Assembly: GCA_031539425.1 (NCBI GenBank)
Contig: JAVKLI010000060.1
Coordinates: 1-5,960, forward strand
DNA from: UBA4416 sp031539425
Lineage (GTDB): Bacteria > Bacteroidota > Bacteroidia > B-17B0 > Aurantibacillaceae
Length of the DNA stretch: 5,960 nucleotides
Direction: 5' to 3'
Shown here piece by piece: positions 1 through 5,960 of this stretch (position 1 is its first letter; every line of letters starts with the position of its first letter). Both the position numbers and the translations under genes were made by a program. The notes under the pieces were generated by a model, which was not told where the DNA came from, made no database searches, and saw only the letters and a program-made list of their open reading frames with translations.

Positions 1-804
1 AAGTATGTCCCAATAACAGAATCTGGAGCGTTAAATTTACAAGAACTATCAAACATTATTACTAGTAAAACCAAACTTGTAGCGCTTACCCATGCCTCTA
101 ACACTTTAGGTACTGTAAATCCTATAAAACATATTATAGAAGGTATAAAAAAAACAAATCCTCAAGTTGCTATACTAATAGATGGCGCACAGGCGGTGCC
201 GCATTTTGAACCTGATGTTCAAAATTTAGATTGTGATTTTTATACCTTTAGTGGGCATAAATTATTTGGGCCAACAGGCATTGGGGTACTATATGCAAAA
301 GAAAAATGGCTACAACAATTTAACACTTACCAATCTGGCGGAGGCACTATTGTTTCAGTAAATTTACAAAACACTACTTTTGCAAGCTCACCATTAAAGT
401 ATGAAGCCGGAACGCCAAATATATCAGGCGCTATAGCCTTAGCCGAAGCTGTTTTATATATTCAGCAAATTGGACTAAAACAAATTTATACTTACGAACA
501 AGAATTGCTTCAGTATGCCTTAGAAAAATTAAAAGCAATTCCTAGTCTTAGTATTTACGGTGAAGCTGCTAATAGAGTGCCTGTTATATCTTTTAACATT
601 GCAGGATTACATCATTTAGATGTAGGAACTTTATTAAATCAATTTGGGTTTGCGGTGCGCACAGGCCATTTGTGCACCCAACCTGTTTGGGAATATTATC
701 AAGTAAAAGGAGCTATTCGATTATCATTAGCTTTTTACAATACCAAAAAAGAAATTGATGCGTTTATGGAGGCTCTTTTAAAATGCATTAAAATGTTGAG
801 TTAA
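1..804 (+). CDS. sufS: SufS-type cysteine desulfurase, 5'-truncated by window edge
   Basis: This PLP enzyme removes sulfur from L-cysteine as an enzyme-bound persulfide plus alanine, supplying iron-sulfur cluster assembly in the cytoplasm. The frame is open from base 1, so the gene starts outside the window; 267 residues are visible and about 139 are missing if it has the usual length near 406. Numbering from the window edge, I see THASNTLGT (30-38), the PLP-pyridine aspartate in DGAQ (D61), the Schiff-base lysine in SGHK (K87), YEAGTPN, the catalytic cysteine in RTGHLCTQP (C225), and the substrate arginine R240 in IRLSLAFYNT. The Lys-to-Cys distance of 138 equals that of E. coli SufS (K226, C364, recalled). 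The short spacing and GH.C motif favour group II (SufS/CsdA) over IscS/NifS. The residue just before the catalytic Cys is Leu where E. coli SufS has His. It could be a second class-V paralogue rather than the suf-operon copy, because the upstream suf genes are not visible. Confidence 0.88.
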   Translation, partial: KYVPITESGALNLQELSNIITSKTKLVALTHASNTLGTVNPIKHIIEGIKKTNPQVAILIDGAQAVPHFEPDVQNLDCDFYTFSGHKLFGPTGIGVLYAKEKWLQQFNTYQSGGGTIVSVNLQNTTFASSPLKYEAGTPNISGAIALAEAVLYIQQIGLKQIYTYEQELLQYALEKLKAIPSLSIYGEAANRVPVISFNIAGLHHLDVGTLLNQFGFAVRTGHLCTQPVWEYYQVKGAIRLSLAFYNTKKEIDAFMEALLKCIKMLS

Positions 805-860
805 GTTTTTATTTAATATTATAATGCCTTAATTTCCATTTTACTATTTAAAAAAAATAA

Positions 861-1604
861 ATGGCATCAAAAAATTTTCAGTTTAAAAATTTCTTGATAC
901 AACAAGATGACTCAACTTTTAAAATAACACATGACACCTGTATTTTTGGAAGCTATATTGCAAATCACGCTTTATTAAAAAATGCCGAGACAATTTTAGA
1001 AGTAGGTTGTGGTACGGGTGTATTATCAATAATGTTTGCACAAAATACTAAAGCAAAAATAGTTGCTATAGATATTCATGAGCCCGCAACTATTTTATGT
1101 GCTAAAAATATAGACTATAATAATTTAAATCATCAAATTACTGCAATACATAAAGATGTCTCTTTATTTGATTTTGACACCAAGTTTGATTTAATCATCT
1201 CAAACCCTCCATTTTTTAAAGAATCATTATTATCTAACAAAGAGGTTAATAAAATCGCTAAACATGACACAACATTATCAATACAAAACTTTATTTGCGC
1301 TACAGAAAAATTATTAATCAATAATGGAATATTAACTTTTATTTACCCAAGTAACTTAGATGAAGTTGTAACAAATTATATTTGCTTACATAAACTTTTT
1401 ATAAAACAAAAAGTTCACATCAAGCAATTTCAACACACTAAGCCTTACCTCACTATTTGGATAATTACTAAACAAATTATCAATAATAATATTGTGCCTA
1501 TAGCAGAAGATCTTGTGATATATGAAACACAAGGCGTATTTACAAAATTATTATTTAACCAACTAGAGCCATATTACTTAGAACAGGCTTTAAAACACAA
1601 ATAA
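861..1604 (+). CDS. trmN6: tRNA1(Val) (adenine(37)-N6)-methyltransferase, TrmN6/YfiC family
   Basis: A SAM-dependent class I methyltransferase predicted to methylate N6 of A37, next to the anticodon of a valine tRNA. The 247-residue length is normal for YfiC/TrmN6. The N-terminus has the family signature FKNF.IQQ followed by KITHDTCIFGSYIA (21-34), corresponding to the KVGTDG.LLGAW type block in enterobacterial YfiC. SAM-binding motif I is EVGCGTGVL (47-55), the acidic end of strand 2 is D71 (VAID), and the catalytic motif IV is NPPF (115-118), typical of N6-adenine or N5-glutamine methyltransferases. The ATG at 861 follows an A-rich leader without a Shine-Dalgarno sequence, and the conserved block begins directly after it. 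It lies 56 bp after sufS, close enough for co-transcription but with room for its own promoter. The C-terminal third is less distinctive. Target specificity within the NPPF methyltransferases is inferred from the N-terminal signature. Confidence 0.88.
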   Translation: MASKNFQFKNFLIQQDDSTFKITHDTCIFGSYIANHALLKNAETILEVGCGTGVLSIMFAQNTKAKIVAIDIHEPATILCAKNIDYNNLNHQITAIHKDVSLFDFDTKFDLIISNPPFFKESLLSNKEVNKIAKHDTTLSIQNFICATEKLLINNGILTFIYPSNLDEVVTNYICLHKLFIKQKVHIKQFQHTKPYLTIWIITKQIINNNIVPIAEDLVIYETQGVFTKLLFNQLEPYYLEQALKHK

Positions 1605-1957
1605 AATATTTAAAATATTATTTAAAGCCATTCTAAAAATTTTGCCAAACAACAGAGTTAAACCTTTACGAATATTTAAGCCAAATAAATATTGTATTTA
1701 CAATCTGTAAGCTCCCCCATTCTTAAATACAAACTGCTTATCTATTCCAATAAATTAAATGGTTTTGTTTTTATTAATTATATTGGTTAATATTTGTTTT
1801 GATACCTCTTTTAAATATCCTTTCAAAATGTATATTAAACTTATGATAAGCAAAAAAAATAAGTTAATACAATGTTATTAAAATGCTTTTAATAGCCTTA
1901 AAAGCTAAATTAATTTCGTTATTTTTAACGCCATAAAAATATAAACAAACAAATATT
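1605..1957. other. AT-rich intergenic region, no gene seen
   Basis: This 353-base gap separates trmN6 from the THX-purK group. I found no tRNA-like fold, no start-to-stop frame beyond about 17 codons, and no GC-rich hairpin followed by a T-tract. Two small AT-only palindromes are present: a 7-bp-arm one at 1605-1619, directly after the trmN6 stop, and ATTGTA-TT-TACAAT at 1691-1704. Both are of a kind expected by chance in DNA this AT-rich. The right end holds a candidate promoter for THX. The gap probably ends the sufS-trmN6 transcript and starts the next one. Confidence 0.6.
1887..1918 (+). promoter_or_regulatory. Candidate Bacteroidota-type promoter for the THX-purK-map group
   Basis: TAATTTCG at 1911-1918 matches five of the six fixed positions of the Bacteroidota -7 consensus TAnnTTTG. 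It lies 39 bases before the THX start, giving a plausible 5' leader of about 30 bases. The -33 element is poor: only a TTTT run at 1887-1890 sits at the right distance (20 bases), with no TTG. In AT-rich DNA such matches arise by chance, so this is a weak call supported mainly by position. Confidence 0.3.
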
Positions 1958-2092
1958 ATGGGTAGAGGAGATCAAAAATCAAGACGTGGTAAAATTTCTG
2001 TAGGTAGCAATGGCGTAACTAGACCAACGCATAAGAAAAAATTAGCTGCAAAAAAATCCAAAGTAACTGATACAAAAAAAGCTAAAGCTTAA
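1958..2092 (+). CDS. 30S ribosomal protein THX (bTHX)
   Basis: A 44-residue, strongly basic protein starting MGRGDQKSRRGKISVGSNG and continuing VTRPTHKKK before a Lys/Ala-rich tail. The MG.GD.K...GK....G..G..RP pattern is the signature of ribosomal protein THX, first known as a tiny peptide (about 26 residues) in a cavity at the head of the Thermus 30S subunit. Bacteroidota carry a longer form with a basic C-terminal extension, as here. It should act in the ribosome by neutralising and stabilising 16S rRNA. The ATG at 1958 follows an A-rich leader with no Shine-Dalgarno sequence, and the motif begins at residue 1, which fixes the start. The gene is complete, stops at TAA 2090-2092, and is followed 35 bp later by purK, so it is probably the first gene of that transcript. 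Confidence 0.92.
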   Translation: MGRGDQKSRRGKISVGSNGVTRPTHKKKLAAKKSKVTDTKKAKA

Positions 2093-2127
2093 GTTCACTT
2101 ATTTAGTATTTCATTTTGTCTAATTGT

Positions 2128-3270
2128 ATGGAGCATTTTCAACCAAGCGAAGTTAAAATTGGGTTGTTGGGTGGCGGGCAGTTAGGTAAAATGATAATTC
2201 AAGAAGCTATTAATTATAACCTAAATATTAGCATTCTTGATCCCGATAAACACGCACCATGCAAACACTTAGTTAAAGAGTTTGTCTGCGGCTCTTTTTC
2301 CGATTACCAAACGGTATACGATTTTGGAAAAGACAAACATATTGTAACTATTGAAATAGAAAACGTTAATACCGAAGCCTTATTTGATTTGGAGAAAATA
2401 GGTGTTAAAGTTTTCCCTCAACCTCAAGTAATAGAAACTTGCAAAGACAAAGGGTTACAAAAAATATTTTTTCAAAATAACGAGCTACCCACTTCCGATT
2501 TTTTTTTAATAGACAGTAAAAATCAAATTTCTAAATACAAAGATTTTTTTCCGTTTTTTCAAAAATTAAGAGTTGGAGGCTATGATGGTAAAGGCGTAGT
2601 TAAATTAACCTCTGTAGAAAAAATAGAACATGCCTTTGATGCACCCAGTGTGCTTGAAATGCAAGTAGAGGTTTTAAAGGAAGTATCTGTTATTGTAAAT
2701 AGAAACGAAAGTGGCGAAGTAAAATGTTTCCCAACTGTGCAATGTGTTTTTAACCCCCAAGCGCACTTGGTAGATTATTTGTTTTCTCCTTCAGATTTAA
2801 AATCCAACAAAGAACAAGAGTTAAAAACCTTATCAATTAAAATTGCTCAAGCACTAAATATTGTGGGAACATTAGCTATAGAATATTTTATAAAAAAAGA
2901 TGGTACCATTTTAATAAACGAAATGGCTCCAAGGGTTCATAACAGCGGACATCAAACCATAGAAGCAAATTATGTATCGCAATTTGAACAACACTTACGT
3001 AGCATTTTAAATATGCCATTAGGGGATACAAGTATTGTTAAACCTGCCGTAATGCTTAATGTTATTGGAAGTGAAAACGCCGAAGGACCTGCAAAATACG
3101 ACGGCATGAGCAACCTAACAAAGTATAAAGGCGTTTATTTACATTTGTACGGTAAACATATAACCAAACCATACAGAAAAATGGGACACATTACCATTAT
3201 TGATGAAACCATAGAGGCTGCTAAAATGAAAGCACTTTCTATAAAAGATATTTTTAAAGTAACAGCATAA
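2128..3270 (+). CDS. purK: N5-carboxyaminoimidazole ribonucleotide synthetase, PurK
   Basis: PurK is the ATP-grasp enzyme that converts AIR, bicarbonate and ATP to N5-CAIR in de novo purine synthesis; PurE then makes CAIR. From the ATG at 2128 it has 380 residues, normal for the family. The N-terminal pre-ATP-grasp fold shows IGLLGGGQLGKM (11-22) and TIEIENV (74-80). The ATP-grasp core has the glycine-rich loop GGYDGKG (150-156), the EVSVIV strand (185-190), and the Mg-binding acids E252 (AIEYF) and E265 in NEMAPRVHNSGHQT (264-277). The C-terminal domain has KPYRKMGHIT (347-356). A TTG at 2116 in the same frame would add four residues (MSNC), but the ATG is preferred because the conserved fold starts soon after it. 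No purE lies next to it. The next gene starts 11 bp after the stop, which suggests co-transcription. Confidence 0.95.
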   Translation: MEHFQPSEVKIGLLGGGQLGKMIIQEAINYNLNISILDPDKHAPCKHLVKEFVCGSFSDYQTVYDFGKDKHIVTIEIENVNTEALFDLEKIGVKVFPQPQVIETCKDKGLQKIFFQNNELPTSDFFLIDSKNQISKYKDFFPFFQKLRVGGYDGKGVVKLTSVEKIEHAFDAPSVLEMQVEVLKEVSVIVNRNESGEVKCFPTVQCVFNPQAHLVDYLFSPSDLKSNKEQELKTLSIKIAQALNIVGTLAIEYFIKKDGTILINEMAPRVHNSGHQTIEANYVSQFEQHLRSILNMPLGDTSIVKPAVMLNVIGSENAEGPAKYDGMSNLTKYKGVYLHLYGKHITKPYRKMGHITIIDETIEAAKMKALSIKDIFKVTA

Positions 3271-3281
3271 AAACAATCTTT

Positions 3282-4616
3282 ATGACTCAACTATTATTAT
3301 TTGGTGCAGGTAAATCAGCAATAAGTTTAATTGACTATTTTTTAAAAAATGCCGCTCAATACCAATGGCATCTTACCATTGCTGATACTAACAAACAAGA
3401 GGTAGAGCAAAAATTAAAAACTTATTTACACTTACCTCTTACTATTGTTGAATTTTCATTATCAAATGATGAATTAAAAAATGATTTAATTCAACAATCA
3501 GATTTTGTAATATCAATGTTGCCAGCTATTTTACATGGCAGCATTTTAAAAGCCTGCATGCAGCATAAAAAACATTTAGCTACTGCCAGTTATGTAAGCA
3601 ACGAAATGAAAAGCTTTGATAATGAAGCAAAGCAAAACCAATTAATTTTATTAAACGAATGCGGCTTAGATCCCGGAATTGACCACGCTTCGGCGATGCA
3701 AATTATAGATCAACTCCGTAACCAAGGCGCAGAAATTCACACCTTTAAATCTTACTGCGGTGGCTTGGTAGCGCCAGAAAGCACACTTGACAACCCGTGG
3801 CAATATAAATTTTCATGGAATCCAAAAAACGTAGTATTAGCAGGGCAAAGTACAGCTCAGTATTTAAATAATAACGAATTAACCTTTATTCCTTACAATC
3901 GATTATTTACACAAATAGAACAAATTACTGTTGATAGCATCGGTATTTTTGATGGCTACGCTAATAGAGATAGCATGAACTACAAAGAACCCTATCATTT
4001 AAATAAAATAAAAACATTGTTGCGTGGAACTCTTAGACCAAAAGGATATTGCAAAGCTTGGGATATTTTTATTAAACTGGGGTTAACAGACGATACATCT
4101 ATAATTTACAATACGGATAAGCTTACCTATACCGATTTAATAAAAGCCTTTTTACCTAAATCAGGTTTAAACGTAAAAGAGTATTTTTGCACTTATTTTG
4201 CTTCCAGTTTAACACCTGAAATGCTACACATGTTTGAGTATTTAGAATTGTTTTCAAATAAGCGTATCACTCTCAAACAAGGTACGCCAGCCGCATTGTT
4301 ACAACATTTGTTAGAAGAAAAATGGAAACTACAGCCTGGAGATAAAGATATGATTGTGATGCAACATCAATTTGGATACAGTTTAAATGGCGTTCAAAAA
4401 CAAATAAACTCTTCCTTAGTTATTAAAGGCGACAACGAAATACATACCGCTATGGCAAAAACAGTAGGCTTGCCTTTAGCTATAACCATTAAAAATTTTA
4501 TTACCAAACAGTTTCAATTATATGGTGTGCAAATACCCACCCAACAGGCTATTTACAAACCATTACTTACAGAACTAAGTACCCACAATATTAATTTTAT
4601 AGAAACACATACTTAA
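3282..4616 (+). CDS. Saccharopine dehydrogenase (L-glutamate-forming) family protein
   Basis: Predicted to oxidise saccharopine to 2-aminoadipate 6-semialdehyde and glutamate, the second step of lysine breakdown by the saccharopine route (the reverse in fungal lysine synthesis). The 444-residue protein has an N-terminal Rossmann fold with GAGKSA (8-13) and an acidic residue, D35, at the end of strand 2. Next come VISMLP (76-81), ECGLDPGIDH (126-135), SYCGGLVAPE (157-166), YKFSWNP (175-181), GYANRDSMNY (225-234), LLRGTLRPKGY (246-256), KDMIVM (355-360) and AMAKTVGLP (390-398). These blocks resemble, in order, the dehydrogenase half of human AASS as I remember it, so it belongs to the true saccharopine group rather than the broad family of uncertain function. 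D35 instead of an arginine-containing motif favours NAD over NADP (inference). It is monofunctional; no lysine-ketoglutarate reductase gene is visible. It starts 11 bp after purK, and its stop overlaps map. Confidence 0.88.
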   Translation: MTQLLLFGAGKSAISLIDYFLKNAAQYQWHLTIADTNKQEVEQKLKTYLHLPLTIVEFSLSNDELKNDLIQQSDFVISMLPAILHGSILKACMQHKKHLATASYVSNEMKSFDNEAKQNQLILLNECGLDPGIDHASAMQIIDQLRNQGAEIHTFKSYCGGLVAPESTLDNPWQYKFSWNPKNVVLAGQSTAQYLNNNELTFIPYNRLFTQIEQITVDSIGIFDGYANRDSMNYKEPYHLNKIKTLLRGTLRPKGYCKAWDIFIKLGLTDDTSIIYNTDKLTYTDLIKAFLPKSGLNVKEYFCTYFASSLTPEMLHMFEYLELFSNKRITLKQGTPAALLQHLLEEKWKLQPGDKDMIVMQHQFGYSLNGVQKQINSSLVIKGDNEIHTAMAKTVGLPLAITIKNFITKQFQLYGVQIPTQQAIYKPLLTELSTHNINFIETHT

Positions 4617-5371
4617 TGCTCATATTAAAAACACGAGAAGAAATTGAAATCATGCGTGAATCTGCCTTAATGGTATCTCGTACATTAGGCATATTATCTA
4701 AAGAAATAAAACCAGGCGTTACACCTCTTTATTTAGACTCGTTGGCAGAAACCTATATTCGAGATAATGGTGGCATTCCTGCTTTTAAAGGTATGTATGG
4801 ATTTCCTAACGCTTTATGTATTTCTGTAAACGAAGCCGTGGTGCATGGTATACCCACAAATGTAGCATTAAATGAAGGCGATATTATATCAGTAGATTGC
4901 GGCGTATTAAAAAATAAATATTATGGCGATCACGCCTATACTTTTGCTGTAGGAGATATCAAACCAGAAGTGCAGAAATTATTAGACATTACAAAAGAAT
5001 GTTTAACACTAGGCATTGAGCAATTTAAAGCTGGAAACCGCATAGGAGATATAAGTTGGATCATTCAAAACCATGCCGAAAAAAATGGCTATGGTGTGGT
5101 GCGAGAATTAGTAGGGCATGGCATTGGCAAAAGTTTACACGAAGCCCCAGAAGTACCTAACTTTGGAAAAAAAAGTAACGGACCATTAATAAAAGAAGGT
5201 ATGGTAATTGCCATAGAACCCATGATAAATATGGGGACTCGAAATATTAAAAAATTAAAAGACAATTGGACGATTATTACAGCCGACAAAAAACCTTCTG
5301 CTCACTTTGAACATAATGTAGCCATAATAGATGGTAAGCCAGGGGTATTATCTACATTTGAGTTTATTTAA
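4616..5371 (+). CDS. map: Methionine aminopeptidase, type I
   Basis: A cytoplasmic metalloprotease that removes the initiator methionine from new proteins whose second residue is small. The 251 residues form a bare type Ia catalytic domain with no zinc-finger N-terminal extension. All expected active-site residues are present: H77 (VVHGIP), the dinuclear-metal ligands D94 (SVDCG), D105 (GDHAYTF), H168 (VGHGIG), E201 (IEPM) and E232 (HFEHNVAI), and substrate-contacting H175 (SLHEAPEVPNFG). Spacing agrees with E. coli Map (D97, D108, H171, E204, E235, recalled). The ATG at 4616-4618 shares its A with the TAA stop (4614-4616) of the saccharopine dehydrogenase. No Shine-Dalgarno sequence precedes it, so translation probably depends on ribosomes finishing the upstream gene. 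No strong hairpin terminator follows the stop at 5371. Confidence 0.96.
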   Translation: MLILKTREEIEIMRESALMVSRTLGILSKEIKPGVTPLYLDSLAETYIRDNGGIPAFKGMYGFPNALCISVNEAVVHGIPTNVALNEGDIISVDCGVLKNKYYGDHAYTFAVGDIKPEVQKLLDITKECLTLGIEQFKAGNRIGDISWIIQNHAEKNGYGVVRELVGHGIGKSLHEAPEVPNFGKKSNGPLIKEGMVIAIEPMINMGTRNIKKLKDNWTIITADKKPSAHFEHNVAIIDGKPGVLSTFEFI

Positions 5372-5469
5372 TTGGCTCCGTTTTTTTCTTCCTAAAAATA
5401 TCCCACGTTTTGTTGGGTAAATCTATAAATAGGACCATGTTACCTACTGCATTACGCTTAAAAACTTGC

Positions 5470-5507
5470 TAGGAGTTAGGTTAAATAACCCACTGTAAGC
5501 TTTCCTA
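5470..5507. repeat. Nested small inverted repeats
   Basis: An outer pair TAGGA (5470-5474) and TCCTA (5503-5507) encloses an inner palindrome GGTTA-AA-TAACC (5479-5490). A transcript could form a two-level stem-loop here, about 100 bases after map. Both stems are short (five pairs at most, and the inner one must open to leave a loop), and no T-tract follows, so it is not a standard terminator. It could be a 3'-end processing structure of the map transcript or chance. Confidence 0.25.
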
Positions 5508-5767
5508 TTACATCAAACTAATTTTAGACGCTTTAATAAAATGGTCAACAGTAGTAAGTAGATATTCTTTTATTTTTTCACGCTTATTGTGTTCTTGTTG
5601 CCATTGTTTTTAAATTATTTTGTCTGTTTTTATCATTTTTAAAGTTAATTTGTCTCTTTAAAAAAGGTCAATGTATTTCAGACACTGAGACGAGCAATTT
5701 AAAAAGACACAGCAACTTAGTAAAAAAAAACGCAATTATTTGATAAAGCTAAAGTTTACCATTAAGA

Positions 5768-5803
5768 AACGGTGTAGTAGAATTTAGAACGGTGTAGCAA
5801 AAT
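5768..5803. repeat. Two direct repeats with exact 20-base period
   Basis: AACGGTGTAG occurs at 5768-5777 and again at 5788-5797. Similarity continues for six more bases (TAGAAT against CAAAAT), giving 14 of 16 identical positions per copy. The spacing of 20 bases is close to two helical turns, so a protein binding both copies would sit on one face of the DNA. The pair lies about 120-150 bases before the start at 5920. Its GC-containing core stands out against very AT-rich surroundings. It may be a regulator-binding array or the remnant of a longer tandem repeat. Confidence 0.55.
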
Positions 5804-5876
5804 CATTTTACAAGTACTTAAATTAACAGGCATATAAATTTGTTTATAAAATTTAATTTAAACAAAACAACGTACA

Positions 5877-5906
5877 AATAATGTGTTTACTTTGTAACAC
5901 ATTATT
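5877..5906. repeat. Perfect 11-bp inverted repeat, possible operator or 5' leader hairpin
   Basis: AATAATGTGTT (5877-5887) is the exact reverse complement of AACACATTATT (5896-5906), with an eight-base spacer TACTTTGT. If T5888 is bulged, A5889-T5895 and C5890-G5894 also pair, leaving a three-base loop. It ends 13 bases before the ATG at 5920. The spacer region TTTACTTTG resembles the Bacteroidota -7 element TAnnTTTG but is one base off in spacing or one mismatch, and no good -33 TTG is found. It may be an operator for a dimeric repressor overlapping the promoter, or a hairpin near the mRNA 5' end. The upstream side is not followed by a T-tract suggesting termination. Confidence 0.6.
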
Positions 5907-5919
5907 ATTTATTCATTTT

Positions 5920-5960
5920 ATGAAAAAATCAACTACACTTTTACAAATTTTTATTGTTAG
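5920..5960 (+). CDS. Start of a probable secreted or membrane protein, 3'-truncated
   Basis: The last 41 bases encode MKKSTTLLQIFIV and then leave the window. Two lysines followed by a hydrophobic stretch are typical of the start of a Sec signal peptide or a first membrane segment. The ATG follows an AT-rich leader (TTATTTATTCATTTT) like the other starts here. An in-frame ATG at 5881 would add 13 residues (MCLLCNTLLFIHF), but it lies inside the inverted repeat and would spoil the charged n-region, so I prefer 5920. Nothing can be said about the mature protein. That this is a real gene is inferred from the signal-like start and the structured upstream region. Confidence 0.5.
   Translation, partial: MKKSTTLLQIFIV

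Larger units (their letters stand above)
5372..5919. other. Long non-coding region between map and the right-edge gene
   Basis: About 550 bases with no convincing gene on either strand. Forward ATGs at 5437, 5541 and 5670 stop within 5 to 11 codons. On the minus strand 5508-5609 is open for 33 codons and reads somewhat protein-like (WQQEHNKREKIKEYL, a charged helix), but its only ATG is the codon before the stop. I treat it as chance or, at most, a decayed gene end. T-rich and A-rich runs occur at 5381-5387, 5569-5577 and 5722-5730. There is no clear intrinsic terminator for map; the CCCA/TGGG stem at 5402-5417 is only four base pairs and has no T-tract on the + strand. The right part holds a direct repeat and an inverted repeat, listed separately. 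Confidence 0.6.

Noticed and set aside
1133..1321. Open frame of 62 codons on the minus strand
   Set aside because: It lies wholly inside trmN6, which has clear family motifs on the + strand, and its translation shows no recognisable domain.
1605..1619. AT-only palindrome after trmN6 as a terminator
   Set aside because: AATATTT-A-AAATATT has no GC pairs and no following T-tract, so it would not form a stable terminator hairpin.
1691..1704. ATTGTA-TT-TACAAT palindrome as an operator
   Set aside because: Six AT-rich arm bases are expected by chance in this composition, and the site is more than 250 bases from the next start codon.
2116..2127. TTG start four codons upstream of the purK ATG
   Set aside because: The ATG at 2128 leaves a complete PurK N-terminus of normal length; the extra residues MSNC match nothing conserved.
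5089..5289. Open frame of 66 codons on the minus strand
   Set aside because: It lies wholly inside map over the catalytic residues; its hydrophobic, Pro-rich translation is a by-product of the + strand coding.
5402..5417. CCCA/TGGG stem after map as a terminator
   Set aside because: It has only four base pairs with an eight-base loop, and no T-run follows on the + strand.
5508..5609. Minus-strand open stretch of 33 codons as a gene
   Set aside because: There is no start codon apart from the ATG just before the stop, and a TAA immediately precedes it at 5610-5612; at most a decayed fragment.
1..5960. CRISPR array, transposase, phage or defence genes
   Set aside because: No regularly spaced repeats beyond the single two-copy pair, no transposase motifs, no terminal inverted repeats and no integrase-like frames were found on either strand.

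Overview
The window is AT-rich chromosomal DNA, most likely from a member of the Bacteroidota (a flavobacterium or relative). This rests on three things: a small 30S ribosomal protein THX gene of the Bacteroidota type, the absence of Shine-Dalgarno sequences before the genes (start codons follow A/T-rich leaders), and protein motifs that match Bacteroidota orthologues as I remember them. All confident genes are on the + strand and look like intact housekeeping or central-metabolism genes.

Layout. (1) 1-804: the 3' two-thirds of a SufS-type cysteine desulfurase, cut by the left edge. (2) 861-1604: TrmN6-type tRNA1(Val) adenine-N6 methyltransferase. (3) 1605-1957: AT-rich intergenic region with a weak candidate promoter near its right end. 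(4) 1958-2092: a 44-residue ribosomal protein THX gene, too short for routine ORF lists. (5) 2128-3270: purK, de novo purine synthesis. (6) 3282-4616: saccharopine dehydrogenase of the L-glutamate-forming (AASS/LYS9) family. (7) 4616-5371: map, type I methionine aminopeptidase, overlapping the preceding stop codon by one base (TAATG). (8) 5372-5919: about 550 bases with no convincing gene, holding a 20-base-period direct repeat and a long perfect inverted repeat. (9) 5920-5960: the first 13 codons of a gene that begins like a signal peptide.

THX, purK, the saccharopine dehydrogenase and map lie 35 bp, 11 bp and -1 bp apart, so they probably form one transcript. It would join a ribosomal protein and N-terminal protein maturation (map) with purine synthesis and a lysine-degradation step. 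This is a growth-linked assortment rather than one pathway. sufS and trmN6 form a separate, looser pair.

I looked for an undescribed system and do not see one. The least explained part is the region right of map, mainly the palindrome and direct repeats just upstream of the truncated signal-peptide gene, which look like a regulatory region. The other findings are residue-level or gene-order oddities in known families. Family and residue comparisons are from memory; no search was run.
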